From Serendipita indica DSM 11827 (lineage: Eukaryota; Basidiomycota; Agaricomycetes; Sebacinales; Serendipitaceae): 64,000 nt of DNA. The stretch's first letter is position 1. The number at the start of each line of letters is the position of its first letter. Under the pieces are notes generated by a model. That model worked only from the letters and a program-made list of their open reading frames with translations. It ran no database searches and was not told the DNA's origin. This document shows positions 22,701 through 34,440 of this stretch, piece after piece. The stretch spans positions 185,036 to 249,035 of the forward strand of contig CAJVGD010000052.1 in the NCBI GenBank assembly GCA_910890315.1, given 5' to 3'. Made by a program: the position numbers and the translations under genes.

Positions 22701-23965
22701 AGAAGACTTGCATGAGAGAAGGAACTTTTCGTAGTCCCAACAAGAGTGTACAAGTTGGTAGTTGGTGACTGTGGACAATGTGCTACTAAAAGGTTTCCCT
22801 TCTTGTAGTAGATTGCCGAGTCAGCTCTATTGAGGACCGTGATGAGACCATTGTCGTTTAGGAGTTGCGGCGAAATGAGTGTCGTTGCGAGTGTGGAACA
22901 GTATAGGACGCGGCGAAGTTGGGGCATGGTAGATGGAAGACCCTTTCGCGGTACGAGAAGACTGATGTTGCCACGGTGAGATGCATAAGCAAAGGAGTCA
23001 TCCCCAATCTTGATTGGAACTGGGGTGACTAGCATCTCGAACCCTTCGTCATCAAAGTAAGAGCGAACAGGCAACATGTGAACATTGCAGCTGCTATCAA
23101 CATTAATGGCGTCCTTGAACGTTGGCGACGCTGCAGATGCATGGATAATATTTGCTGCGAGTTTCGCGTCAATGAGCCGGCAGAAGGGCACGTGCTGAAT
23201 ATCGTTTCCCACAAATGTTGTTTCGTTTGCGAAGAATACCGTGCGTGCTGGGGACAGCGCCACTTGAGCAACATTTGTTTGAGTAAGTGCACCCCTTGCC
23301 TTCAGCGCCTTGAGCTCCTCGTGCGAGTTCTTCCAGCAGTCATCTGGACCATGCGCATGTCTGCAAAACTCGCATGTAGGGAATTCGGGCTTCTTCCATC
23401 CTTTCCCACTTGTTGCTGTACCTTTAGGCTTGGTGGATGCGGGAGTTGTCGCGAGCAGTGCATTTGTGGATGACGTTACTACGGAGTTGCCCTTGGTCAA
23501 AGAGAAAGGCACGCGATTCACATAGAAATCACGGACTGCTGCCGAAGTGAGCTTCGATGCCTCTTTCTCCAGTACCCATGCCTGCAGCTGCAGTACTTTC
23601 CATGCTGGTTCCTTGTGTCCAATGCTGTTGACCATGCTGATCGCAACAATTGAATCTGGAACCGACATGTTGTGCTGCTTCAAACGTGCATTTGCGTTCA
23701 CCATGTCATTGAAGTGCTGGATGAGGGATTCCTTGGTGTTTCCCGTGTACGTCGATGAGAGTAACATTTTATAATGAGCCGTTACAGCAATCACGTTGCC
23801 TTTCATCACATATGCCGTAGACAGGTATTCCCACTGTTCCTTCGCCGTGGCAAAGCTGCTGATTTCTTCCTTTATCTCCTCTCCTAAACCACGTTGTTCC
23901 GAAAATCTATCCCGAGACGTATAATCTTGGTTAGGTAGACTTATGACATCTTATTTGCGTTCACT
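19762..23965 (-). mobile_element. Ty1/copia element 1, 5'-truncated and frameshifted
   Basis: Reading on the minus strand: gag end with a zinc knuckle (CEFCRHAHGPDDC), protease-like DSSCNVHMLP, pre-integrase HRIMGHLNYDD, integrase core (HSDLMGPF, FRTDNSGEYTS, PYAPQQNGKAER), reverse transcriptase with AVYVDDMALA, and RNase H (SSTEVEYVAA, LWMDNLGAMV). The order protease-integrase-RT-RNase H defines copia. The frame breaks near 22250, 21105, 20380 and 20160, so no polyprotein can be made. The 5' LTR and gag start are missing; homology ends near 23965, about 200 bp from the CHAT stop codon. A 40-codon ATG frame (24063 down to 23941) at the junction is not recognised. Confidence 0.88.
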
Positions 23966-24170
23966 GGTACCACTTCGTTCTTTGGCCACAAGTGGTCTGC
24001 AAGGAGGTTTGGTTCTTCAGCCTCTGCTGGCGAAATAATCGCTTTACGTTTAGCACGCTTCATGATGAAGGTATAAGACGCTGGTTAAATACAAAGTACC
24101 AGAGTTAGAATCATTCCACTGCAATCCATCGACACGGCTCATAGCATCCTCACACGTCTCGTTGATCAGT

Positions 24171-27100
24171 CTAGCGACCAATATGGATGAAAGGAAGCCA
24201 GGAATCAAATCGTTCTCCGCTTTCTCGTAGCTTCCGCACGGCTTCATGCAACCCATAAACGGCCTCTTCCCGGTCTGCTTTCCCATCTTTGAGCATATAC
24301 CGATAGACATCTTTGGCGACGCAAGGAGCAATGCTATCTTTAATCGACCACATTGTTGCCACCGCTCCTCGGAAGCCTGCAAATAGCATTCCAGCTGCAA
24401 GATGTGCCGACTCCTCTGGAACTCCCTTATCTCCCATTGCAGTCTCGCATGCAGATAAGAAAACAAAATCGGCATGTGGAAGCTTCTTCTTGATGATCTC
24501 GGAGAGCTCGAGTTTTTCCGCATTGTCAAGGATAAGCCCACTCGACATCGGCTCCCCACCAACTTGGACGCCGTGGCAAGCAAGGTGAGCCCAGTCACAT
24601 CTTGGTAGCTCTTCCAACACCCGGCTCTTTGTCGCTTCTTCATTTTTTAGGCTGACTGTTTGCATGTTTGCTGCAAGACGGGTGAGGTTCTCGACCTCCT
24701 GTAGCGTGCTCGGGAGAGCCATCCCTGGCGTGTTTGACACCGCGACGGTGAGTAATTTGGGACTTTCAGGTGGAGCTAGACGTGATTGATCAAGTAGCGC
24801 GGCAATAGATGGGGTATATGATGAAACCACATAGTCGGAGAGCTTATTGCCAACCTCTGTTGATGCGTCGTACAATCCCGCGGCATGTAGAGGGAGGAAG
24901 GCAAGGGGACCTGTCGTGCACCACCATAGACGGGGTGGCCTTTTCTCATCGACAACCTTGTGATCAAGATGTCAGCGTAAATACAACAAAGCAGAGAATC
25001 GATGCGTACGGAATATCCCAATCCGTGGACAATCGGTTGAACATAGTCGGTCCATAGAATGTGAAGAATGTCCTTGAAACACGCTTCTGTGTCCCCCTTC
25101 GCCCCTCCACGACGAAACCTTCTGTAATCTCTCATAGAAATGCCAACATCGCAAAGCAGCTGCACGAATCTCTGTGACAGCTGCTCCGCTTTTTTAAGAG
25201 TAACGTGCTCCAGAGGTATATCCACAACATGGCCGGCACCCTTATCATCATTAAGAAGGACAAGGGCATCGCATTTTAAGCCAAGGTTGAGGAATACGAC
25301 CGGGCCATCCCGTGCCGCTGGGGCAAGGTGTTGAAGGGTGTTGGGTTTCATAAAGGTTTCGTTACCCGGAGTGCTTCTAATCCTATCGATTATTTCATCG
25401 CGCTCCCTTGCCAGCCTCATCCGATTGTCTGACCAGTGCGCCGGCCGTAATCCACCGAATTGTGTATTGGTCTCTGTTGTATCTTCCAGCTGTCTAGAAA
25501 CAGTCTGGAGTCTTGTGAAGGCCTCGGAAAGTTCTGGATACTGATGTGTAAATTTGTCTGGCAGCAACCGAAGACTAAGAAGGTTCTGCCATACGATCGA
25601 CCTTCCTTGCTCTGCCCATTCCAACGCCCTTGTAAGATCTCCTTCAAGGATTGCGGCAGACACGGCGTCTCTGGTATACTTGCTTACGTTGGCTAGTGCA
25701 GTGTATTGGTCTTGCACAGAGACACCAAGCCAAGCAACACGAGGAAGGAGGCTAACAGCGCATTCGAAAGCTGGAAGGGAGGTGGTTGATAATGAAATGC
25801 AGTATTGTGCCCATAAAACAGCACTCCTAAGCCGGTGAAAAGAAGGGGCGGAGATGACGTGTGTGGACTGTTTGGCAAGTGATAAGGCATCTAAGATATC
25901 GCTACGATCACCACGCAGTCGAAAGCGTCTGTGGAGTGCCTTTGCCAAGTTGAAAAGACTACCCAATCTCTCCGGGTGTTCACCTGGGGTGAGAGAGACG
26001 GCCAAACGGTTGCTTGATATTGCGTCCTCGAGATCAGCCAGCCCGCCAAGTCGGTCAAAACGTATCTGAAGAGAAATTCCGAGGCTGTTGAGGCGACCTG
26101 GCTTGTCTGGGTGTCCATCAGGAGTGAGAGAGATGACCAAACGGTTGTATGAGATCGCGTCGTCGAGGTCAGCTAGGTCGCCAAGTCGGTCAAAGCGTGT
26201 ACGAAGTGAATCTACGAGGTCATAGAGGTGTATTGGTTTGTCTGGGTGTCCATCTGGGGTGAGAGAGAAGGCAAAACGGTGACTTGAGATCGCGTTCTCG
26301 AGGTCAGCCAGCTTTCCAAGTCGATTAAAGCGCTCAATAAGAGCATTTCCGAGGTTGTGGAGGCAGCCTGGCTTGATTGGATGTCCATTTGGGGTCAGAG
26401 AGATGGCCAAACGGTTGGTTGAGATCGCGTCTTCGAGGTCAGCCAGCTCGCCAAGTCGGTTGAAGCGTGTTAGGAGTGCATTTCCGAGGTTGTGGAGGCA
26501 ACCTGGCTTGTTTCGGTGCTCATCTGGGGTGAGAGAGACGGCCAAACGGCTGCTTGAGATCGCATCCTCGAGGTCAGTCAGCTCGCCAAGTCGGTCGAAG
26601 CGTTTCAGAAGCGCAGTTCCGAGATTGCTGAGGCGAGGTGGCTTATCTGGGTCTCCATCTGGGGTGAGAGCGACAGCCGAACGATGGCTTGAGATTGCGG
26701 CTTCAAGGTCAACCAACCCGCCGAGTCGGTTGAACCGTGCTCGAAGTGCGTTTCCGAGGTTGTGTAGGTGAGCTGGCTTGCTTGGGTGCCCATTTGGGGT
26801 CAGAGAGATGGCCAAACGGTTGGTTAAGATCGCGTCCTCGAGGTCAGCCAGCTCTCCAAGTCGGTTGAAGCGTGCTAGGAGTGCATTTCCGAGGTTTTGG
26901 AGGCAAACTGGCTTGTTTGGGTCCTCATCTGGGGTGAGAGAGACGGCCAAACGGCTGCTTGAGATCGCGTCCTCGAGGTCAGCCATCTCACCGAATCGTT
27001 CAAAGCGTTTATGAAGTGCATTTCCGAGGTTGCTGAGGCCACCTGGCTTATTCGGGTGTCCGTCTGGAGTGAGGGAGTTGAGTTTTTGCAAGCTTGCGAT

Positions 27101-27506
27101 AGCTTGTTCCAAATCTTCCAAGCGTCCCCACCGTACGAAAGCGTTGTATGATTCAAGTGCTTTTGAATGCAAGCTTGAAATTTCGCTCTCCACGTTGTTG
27201 CCGTTTGTGCAGAGATTTTGTACCAACGATTCTAACTCACTAGAAGAGCGTAAGTTTTAGGCAGTGCCTTCAAAGTGAGACAAACCAAAGTCTGTGATCA
27301 TCGATTGCCTCCATTTTGGTCTGCTCCATGTCATTGATCAAAGTGGCTACACCGACAATCCTATCACTCGTCAACTACAAATTGTGACAAGAAATGACTC
27401 ACTTGAGCACCAAATTGTCGTCATCACATGTTGTTGCTAATGTCCCCAAACTCTCTAACATATTTCTTAGTCGCCGGGATACATCGTTCACAGCTATTTG
27501 AGACAT
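24171..27506 (-). CDS. TPR-CHAT protein, caspase-like HetF-associated protease, 1064 aa
   Basis: Four exons close in frame without correction: 27506-27403, 27360-27286, 27239-25010 and 24956-24171 (introns 42, 46 and 53 bp). After a 60-residue N-terminus (MSQIAVNDVSRRLRNMLESL) come 8-9 TPR-like repeats of about 51 residues with the signature KPG-L-NLGNAL--RF-RLG-L. A helical linker (ALEWAEQGRSIVWQNLL) follows, then the CHAT domain from about residue 740. The His/Cys dyad is present: His931 in WAHLACHG and Cys973 in FLSACETAMGD; the end, WLPFIHIG, is standard. CHAT domains are caspase-clan proteases; bacterial TPR-CHAT (Craspase) and separase show such enzymes cutting specific protein partners. 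In fungi the substrates are unknown. The TPR array probably binds a partner and controls the protease. No membrane segment is seen. The gene appears functional although retroelements flank it on both sides. Confidence 0.9.
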
Positions 27507-29508
27507 TTGGCTATCAGGTCGATAGACAGATCAAGTAGAGCTTAAGATGGGTCTGGGAGTCCGTGTAAGAGCTACAAATGGTCGAGTAATAGACGCGAAA
27601 TTCAAGCTCACCAGTAGCCGAGAGGAATCTGTCCGCTATCCTAAATCTACAGAGGGTTAATATATGCAAACTAAGATCACAGCGTACATGAGGCCTACGC
27701 AAGAATAACCCAAGTCATTCCAGCCTTGCGCGTCTAGCGGGGACTATCTGGGCTGGTTAATACGCCAGCTCCACTTCTTGACAAGCGTGCCATCAGGAAG
27801 ATAGCCAGCATACCCCATTTGTCGAGTAATTTCAAGAGTTCGTCTGACGTATACCAGATGGTGCTCGATGGCCCCCGACCCGGTTTGCCGCAGTGTCGAG
27901 GATTACACGAGCCCATATCTTTTTTCACGTCATAACGAGCCTGGTCCAGAGGATGGAATGTCTGGCGAACTTTCTGTTGCATTGGTGTGCGTGGTCGACT
28001 CCCGGGATTAGATCGCAAAGGCATATTGGGTGGACTTGACATCCCCACGCGCATTGTGGCAGGTCGTCGAGTCGAGACCTGCTGATCATCGGCAGGTTAG
28101 CAGAACGAAATGAGCCATTGCGATCGATCACATGTCCCCAAGCGGCGCCGTATACGGCCATTGACTGTTTCCAGGGTGGTCGAGACCGAATCAGTAACGA
28201 AGAAAGTGACACTCTTAAATTTCTTCTGAGTAGGCAGTCAACTTGGGCTCTCTCGCATTCCTCTGCTTGAACCTGAGATTCAAACGGGAAGGGATAGGCG
28301 ACAAATCCAATGGGAATGATATTCATAGTTCAATTAAGACATTCTATAACATCATTAGTATTGGGCACGAATGTGAGGGTGACGGACATGCCAAAATCTA
28401 TGGTTATCGTCTTCTTAGCCTGTTGTGTCCCAGGATATGAGCTTGATAAGATTTTCTACAATGTCTCCTATAAGATGCATTGTATTTTGAGTCACCCATT
28501 ATCCCGGCAGACGTCGTCCCGTCAGGTGCATGTCGCGGCTACAGTCAAAACTTGACCATCGACTTTGACCATCGATACCCTCGTAGCCTCTCAATGGCCA
28601 ATCGACGACTCGCCCATTTGATATGACACCTATCGATTACAAAGTGATGACAGCCAAGGGCTCAATATACAATCATCTCTCTTGGTAACTTGGACTCGTC
28701 GACTTAGTTTGCTAGCTAACGGAGATATGGTTCATTCACAGCACTTGTAGCCTTCACCTCTCTTCCTAGAGACATCGTCATTGTCATTGACGTTGCCCTA
28801 TCCTTTATGTCTAAAGCCAGACGCTGGTGCCAATACCATGCACCGTTCTCATAGGACAATAAGAAGATCTTCCAGCGATCACAGACCAAAGCTGAATTCT
28901 GCAAAACCGTCGAGTCACCTAGCCCCTCCGGAGACGGTATGGGATGTCTGGTGAGTCTACTCAAACGTTGCTGGGATCTGCTAATATGCCAATCCAAATT
29001 CTCACTTGATGAAGGCCCAATGTGCATCTTGTGGCCGGCCGATCCAAGAAGAACATGAACTCCTCCTGGCCTCATTCTTCAACAGTCCTTACCCTCTCCT
29101 AAGACTTGCCATAGCGCTCGTGTCTAGCATCGTCTCCTGGTCAATGCACAACACGTTTCACTACTCATCAGTGTAAGTTACCGCTGAACCAATGAGGAAA
29201 CATAGAAGTGAATTGATTAGGTTTTGACAGGAGATGGTTGTGAATTCACAAAAATGACAAAATGGGATGGGTTGCGTGGTGTAAATATTATGGATGGTAT
29301 GTAGCTTGCTAGCGTGCCACATGTATTGAGATCCCCAAAGATTAACAATTTTTCTAATACTACTCATGTAGCCAGATCAATTGCAGCCTCCTCTATCGAA
29401 TAATTGACACCTTCTGACCGGATCCTGTGTACCAGTTAACCATCCTTCGATTGCTGGTTGAGATGACAGCCTCCAGTAGAGCCAGTTAACAGCCCGCGAG
29501 GCCTAGAC
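27507..29508 (+). repeat. third copy of the caspase upstream region (segments Y, X, Z) without a caspase gene
   Basis: 28040-28400 matches segment Y (7680-8150), 28690-29160 matches segment X (5870-6567) and 29375-29480 matches segment Z, which precedes the caspase start at 8853. The order here is Y-X-Z, whereas near the intact gene it is X-Y-Z. Just past segment Z, where the caspase coding sequence should begin, a LINE tail begins instead. 27507-28040 holds no recognised gene; a minus-strand frame at 27734-28054 has no motif. Confidence 0.45.
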
Positions 29509-29757
29509 CTTTTTTTTTAGTATTAATGCAGTGGCACCACCAATATAGCACATTGTCTAACTGGAGCCCACTTACTGGGTTACCCTCGGTTTCATTGGCA
29601 TGTGCATCTCCTTGCAGGCAAGCAGTTGTTGCTCTCTTCGCCGAGATCTCCCTCTGGGTGTGGCTCTGCTATGCTACTGATCACCTTGACTGTCTATAAA
29701 GTTGGTTTGGCTTCAATACGCACTGTTGCTCTGGTGAGTTGGTTACTCTCTTTCCCT
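29509..29757 (-). mobile_element. LINE family A 3' tail (about 250 bp)
   Basis: This contains only the 3' UTR of the 43-49 kb LINE, reversed, with its poly-A as a T run at 29511-29518. The 5' break falls just at the end of ORF2. A target duplication is not obvious. It replaces the C-terminal codons of the DUF6698-like gene, adding about 20 alien residues to its frame. Confidence 0.8.
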
Positions 29758-30722
29758 TGAGGTGTCGAATGTGCATTATCGACGACACTCTGAGCGATAG
29801 TGGCAAGTTCAGCAAGTCTGGCAACCTGGAATGGAGCCAGCGCAGCGAGCTGTGCGGCCTGTGCCAAGGCCGCAAGCTCAGCTGGATCAAATTGAGCGGT
29901 ATCGGATGTGCTTGGAGGTCCCATCTCATTGGCAAGGGACTGAGTCGTGGTTGGAGAGGGTTGTACAACAGGCAAGGGTGAGGAAGGGTTGGAGCTGTGC
30001 ATAAATACGTGACTATTGAGACTAATAAACAAGCTAGAACACTTTTATCGTTACTGGTGTACCTACACAGTGGTGCTAGCTGCGGTTGGTGATGCCAAGT
30101 TGGATCTAGCGCAAGATTAACAATGTAAAGTTGAGAAAAAAGAGAGCCAAGTACCGATTATCATCTCCATAGGAGTCATGGTGATGCCTGTTTAATGGTG
30201 AGGTAGGCTCTAGTTAGAAGTAAGCAACATACTCGTGATTACGGTTCAACTCGTCAAGATTGCCCTGCTGATGTTGCACTGGTGGAGATTGGTCGAGTGA
30301 ATCTTCATTCATAGCATCGTCAAATTGAGACTGGCGAGAGCGAGCAGCTGGACGAGTTCTAGCTTGAGAGCGGGATACCAAGGTGTCAAGAAGTAGGTTG
30401 GAGAAATGGGAAGTGATGTCATTGAGCTGGCGATGTCCCAGGAGATTGGTCAAGTATTCAGACCAGTCATCCTCCCACCCAATAAGAGTTTGGTCGCCAA
30501 CTCGTTGGAACTTTGTATCGGCAGAATAAGCAAAGCGTGCCTATCAGTAGGGAGTAAGAAGTGTTATATATAACCAAGACCAAAGAAGTATACCAGGACA
30601 GCACAAGTCGCAACAGTGGAAGGTGTCACTGTAAAGAGTCCCTTCCAGCGACAATAGTTTGATTGTGAGGCAGGGTTTGTGACAGGTTTCTGAAGGGCAT
30701 CTGCACCATATAGCACGAGCTT
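29758..30722 (-). pseudogene. DUF6698-like gene remnant, cut at both ends by retroelements
   Basis: On the minus strand exons encode GADALQKPVTNP and PSTVATCAVLARFAYSADTK, then QTLIGWEDDWSEYLTNLLGH. This is the pattern of a basidiomycete-specific family (DUF6698) often found near transposons; the name is from memory. A 54-bp intron (near 30540-30593) joins the first two exons. Further small exons read HHHDSYGDDNRSNL, SPTAASTT and an Ala/Leu-rich tail (AALAQAAQLAALAPFQVARL). The N-terminal side stops at the copia LTR (30727) and the C-terminal side runs into the LINE tail (29757). Function of the family is unknown. Confidence 0.5.
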
Positions 30723-30726
30723 AAAG

Positions 30727-30937
30727 TGTCGAAGGTTTACCCTTTGACTCTTAGCGCTTACTAAATAGGCTTAGCCAATAGTAATAGCTCACGTCGTAAT
30801 TCAATGTATTTAGGGACGCGGGACGATGCGGCCGGACCTTACTGGTCTTGCCTCTCACCTCACGCGTCCTAGGTTTGCCACACTATATACTGGTCTTGCC
30901 TCTCACCTCACGCGTCCTAGAATCAACGGAATCAACA
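30727..30937 (+). repeat. 5' LTR of copia element 3 (211 bp)
   Basis: It starts TGTCGAAGG, ends ATCAACA and is followed at once by a tRNA primer site. It carries the 48-bp internal duplication with CACACTATAT. Solo copies of the family are at 5617-5770 and 53238-53448. Confidence 0.8.
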
Positions 30938-30949
30938 GGTTATGAGCCT
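30938..30949 (+). promoter_or_regulatory. primer binding site of copia element 3
   Basis: GGTTATGAGCCT directly abuts the LTR end. This is the complement to an internal part of initiator tRNA-Met used by many copia elements. The same site follows the LTR at 41109. Confidence 0.7.
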
Positions 30950-31147
30950 CTTGTTGCACTTGTCAGGAACGGCATAACATAACAAGAATGTCCGAAAGGC
31001 AGATCTTGCAGATCCGGCACAGCCATCGGAGCGACCGACAGCCACCAACCGCGAGGCACCGACTCACGTCACTAATGCCCTTGCCCTACATCTTCCATCT
31101 TCTACACGCTTCCGCATGGCTCCGATAATTTAAAACCTTCCGACCGC

Positions 31148-31259
31148 CTTCAGAAGCAGACAGCTTTGACCTCTTGTCTGCCTTCTGAAGGTATGCTCCT
31201 ATTTTCATGCGACTATGTACAGTAACTAACTAAATATACTTGTCTGCCTTCTGAAGGTT
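31148..31259. repeat. inverted and direct repeat in copia 3 leader
   Basis: CCTTCAGAAG-CAGAC near 31148 is the inverted complement of GTCTGCCTTCTGAAGG near 31177, able to form a hairpin. The second arm is repeated directly near 31243. It lies between the primer site and gag, where packaging or dimerisation signals would be expected; its role is unproven. Confidence 0.6.
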
Positions 31260-31387
31260 GAGACCTGACGTAATTGCTCTGGCCTCCGAGAGTCGAGGCT
31301 TAGGCTCACGCGTATACCACTCGTGACAGCACTAAAGGATCAAATTCACCAGTAATCTCGCCTCCGCGCACCCACTGCTACACAAAC

Positions 31388-34300
31388 ATGTCTACAAAGG
31401 ATTTCAGTGCGATCCCAGTCCTCACAACGGGCAACTACCTCGCATGGTCCCAAAAGATAGATGGATATTTCACACTCAACAACCTCGATGACCTTGTCTA
31501 CGGACTCGAGCTCAGCCCTGACTCAGCACCCAAAGACCCTTCCACTGGTACGGAAGGCGAGGGGAGTGAGAGTTCAGCCTCTTCCAAACAATACGTTGCT
31601 GATAATGCTAACGAATGGAAACGCCGCGCAAAACAGGCCTCCGCAGCCATCACACTCACTGTCGATGAGACCAACATGAGCCAGATCCGCAAACTCAAAG
31701 GGGATCCGGTCGCAATGTGGAATAAACTCGAGTCTATTCACAATGCAAAGTCATCAGTGACCCGCTTCAATGCGCTTGAGGCATTCTTCACCAAGACGAA
31801 GGCCGAAGGAGAGCCTTTGGCGTCGATCACAGCCGCCACCAATGCCCTCGAGGAGCAATTTAGATCACTCTGGACGACAGACTACGATGTAGACGCACTA
31901 CTGAACGACCCCGCTATGATGTCAAGCCTCCGCATGATCCCGCCTGAATCAATTCACGTCCGAACTTCGCTACTCTGCCAGCCAAATCTCACCTGAGATG
32001 TAATGATGCTCTCGTCAACGAGGACAATCAGCAGCGCAGGAACTCGCAGCCAGCCATCGCACTCCGGGCAGCCACTTCCCAGCCCATTACTTATCGCAGT
32101 ACACCTCCCCACCTCACGACCAAAGCCCACGGCCGCTGAACGCACACCAGGTGCCATATGCGATCATTGTGGCAAACGGAACCATACAGCCGCCCAGTGC
32201 TGGTCGAAGGCTGAAGCGACTGTCGCAAGCAAGAGGCCGCACGTGTTGCCAGCACTACAGACGGATCAACTACTGTACCAAATCCCCATGCCGCTCATGC
32301 AAGCCCTCTCCTTACCATCCACGGCTAGATCTGACCTGAACGCCGACACAGGGGCTACTCGGACAATGATGAGTGACGAAAGTTACTTTACTATGCTCCG
32401 CCCTTGGTCAGGTCGATCAAACTGGCCAATGGTGAAAGGATCTTCCACTGGAGAAGGGACGTTGTGTTTCAGCCGTGGATAGATGGTTACTTTAGTTCTG
32501 ATCTCGTTACTTTCCCTAATGTCCTCTTTGCTCCCGACTTACAATCGAATCTCGTCTCAGTTCTCTCAATGGCACGCAAAGAAGGATATGACATTCGCAT
32601 TAATCCGAAGCAAATGGAGTTCTACCTTGATGGTAAACTCCAAATGACAGCTCGTATCGATGACGACTGCGTTGCTTACCTTAATGGACGCGTTCTCACA
32701 TCCGAACAAGCGCATGCTGCCAGTACACTCAAACTGACCGAGAGCTATGGCATCGACGCCTAGGCCACTATCATCACGATGGAGTTGACACTCTTATCCG
32801 TCATAATCTGTTAATGGAATCAAGCTGACTCCAATGCAAAGCCCGACCCTATATGTGCTCCATGTATCGCAGGGAAACAGACTCGAGCCCCTCACACCAC
32901 GCCAGCAACTCGAGCTACAACTCCATTAGATCGTGTCTTTATTGATCTTAAAGGCCCAATCAATGTCGAGTCCATGCCGCACCGTGCCAAGTACTGGATG
33001 GCCATGGTAGACGATGCATCTAATTTCGTCACGCTGTCACTTCTTCACTCAAAAGATGGGGCGTTCAGAGCATTCTGCGAGTTCCATAAGCTCGCTGAGA
33101 ATCAGACCGGCCAGCACTTGGTACACCTGCGAGACGATAAAGGTGGCGAGTTCAGTGGGAAAGAGTTTGAAAAGTACTGTATATCTGCTGGGATTACAAG
33201 GGAACGCACCATAGTTGCCACACCAGAGCAAAATGGACGGGTTGAGCGAGCAAACCGATGGATAGCTGAAGGGACAATTGCTAAACTCACAGAAGCAAAT
33301 CTTCCACCATCTTTTTGGGGTTTTGCTGCCCTTGCCACTGTCCATGAGTTCAACCGTGCCCGTGTTCACAATGGAAAGACGCCATATGAACACTGGCATG
33401 GTGAAACTCCCAGTGTCGATCATTCGAGTATTTGGATGTCTCGCCTATGTCTTTGTCCCAAAATCACAGCGTGATGCTCTCGATTCGCACACTGACAAGT
33501 GTATCTTCGTTGGGTATCCATCCGACTGCCCTGGCTGGGTGTTCTGGAACCCACAGACACGAAAGATTATACACAGTGACAGTGCTGTATCTGATGAGAG
33601 AGTCTTTCCAGGCACATCACTTGCAAAGGAATCGATTCCAAACCTCTCCGACTACGTCCAGCTACCAGATCTCGAAGAAGCCACTGTATATCCATCATCC
33701 ATTCCACCTCCAAACCCCCACCCTGCTGTTCACGTTGCAGGACGACCTGTACTACACCTATACTACCTGAGCCTGCACACGAGCCTGTCCTCCACCAGCA
33801 CCAGCTCAAGCGCAACCTAAACCCACAGCTGGCGCGCGACTGAGTCGTGAGCTTGAGCACTCACTGACAAAACCAATTTCGAGAAGGCTCCAAATCTACC
33901 AGCAGCGCGACGACACAGTCGCGCGTCAGCCAGGCACTTTGACTGAATCTGATTCGGATCTCGAATTAAATGAGAGTTTCGATGAAGATAACGTTCAATT
34001 AGCCACAGAAGATGCATCCCTACCTCGACTTCCAGCTCTTATGTGCCAACTAAAGCTCGACGCTGGAGACCCAAGCCCAACTTCAAAGCGCCTGACCATA
34101 TCCTGATTCCCATTGTTGATGGTGTTGAAGCTGCTTTAAACACATCTACAATCCGCGAGCCAACAACACTGGGAGCTCTGAAACGCCCCTGACGGCGACA
34201 AGTATGTCCAAGCGGCTATAGAAGAGTCAGAGCTCACCTGGAAAATGGCACGTGGAAGCTTGTGCGACTCCCACAAGGCAAAAAGGCTATCGGCTCACGT

Positions 34301-34440
34301 TGGGTATTCAAAATCAAACGTGATGCTGACGGGTCTATTAGCAAATACAAGGGACGCATTGTGGCCAAGGGATATGCACAGCGAGAGGGAATCGACTACA
34401 CAGAGACCTTTGCACCGACGGCTCGCTTTGGCGCCCTTCG
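31388..34440 (+). mobile_element. Ty1/copia element 3, gag and partial pol
   Basis: An ATG at 31388 opens a copia gag (TGNYLAWSQKIDGYF) of 202 codons. Broken frames then give a zinc-knuckle remnant (CDHCGKRNHTAAQCW), a protease-like DTGATRTMMSD, and an integrase core (DDKGGEFSGKEFE, TPEQNGRVERANRW) in a 166-codon frame at 32974-33474. RT begins near 34262 with [16 protein letters not shown] and [20 protein letters not shown] reversed LINE truncates it just after the last motif. No 3' LTR follows. At least six frame breaks or stops make it inactive. Confidence 0.85.

Noticed and set aside
23941-24063. 40-codon ATG frame between copia 1 and the CHAT gene
   Set aside because: Short, no motif, at a truncation junction; not reported as a gene.
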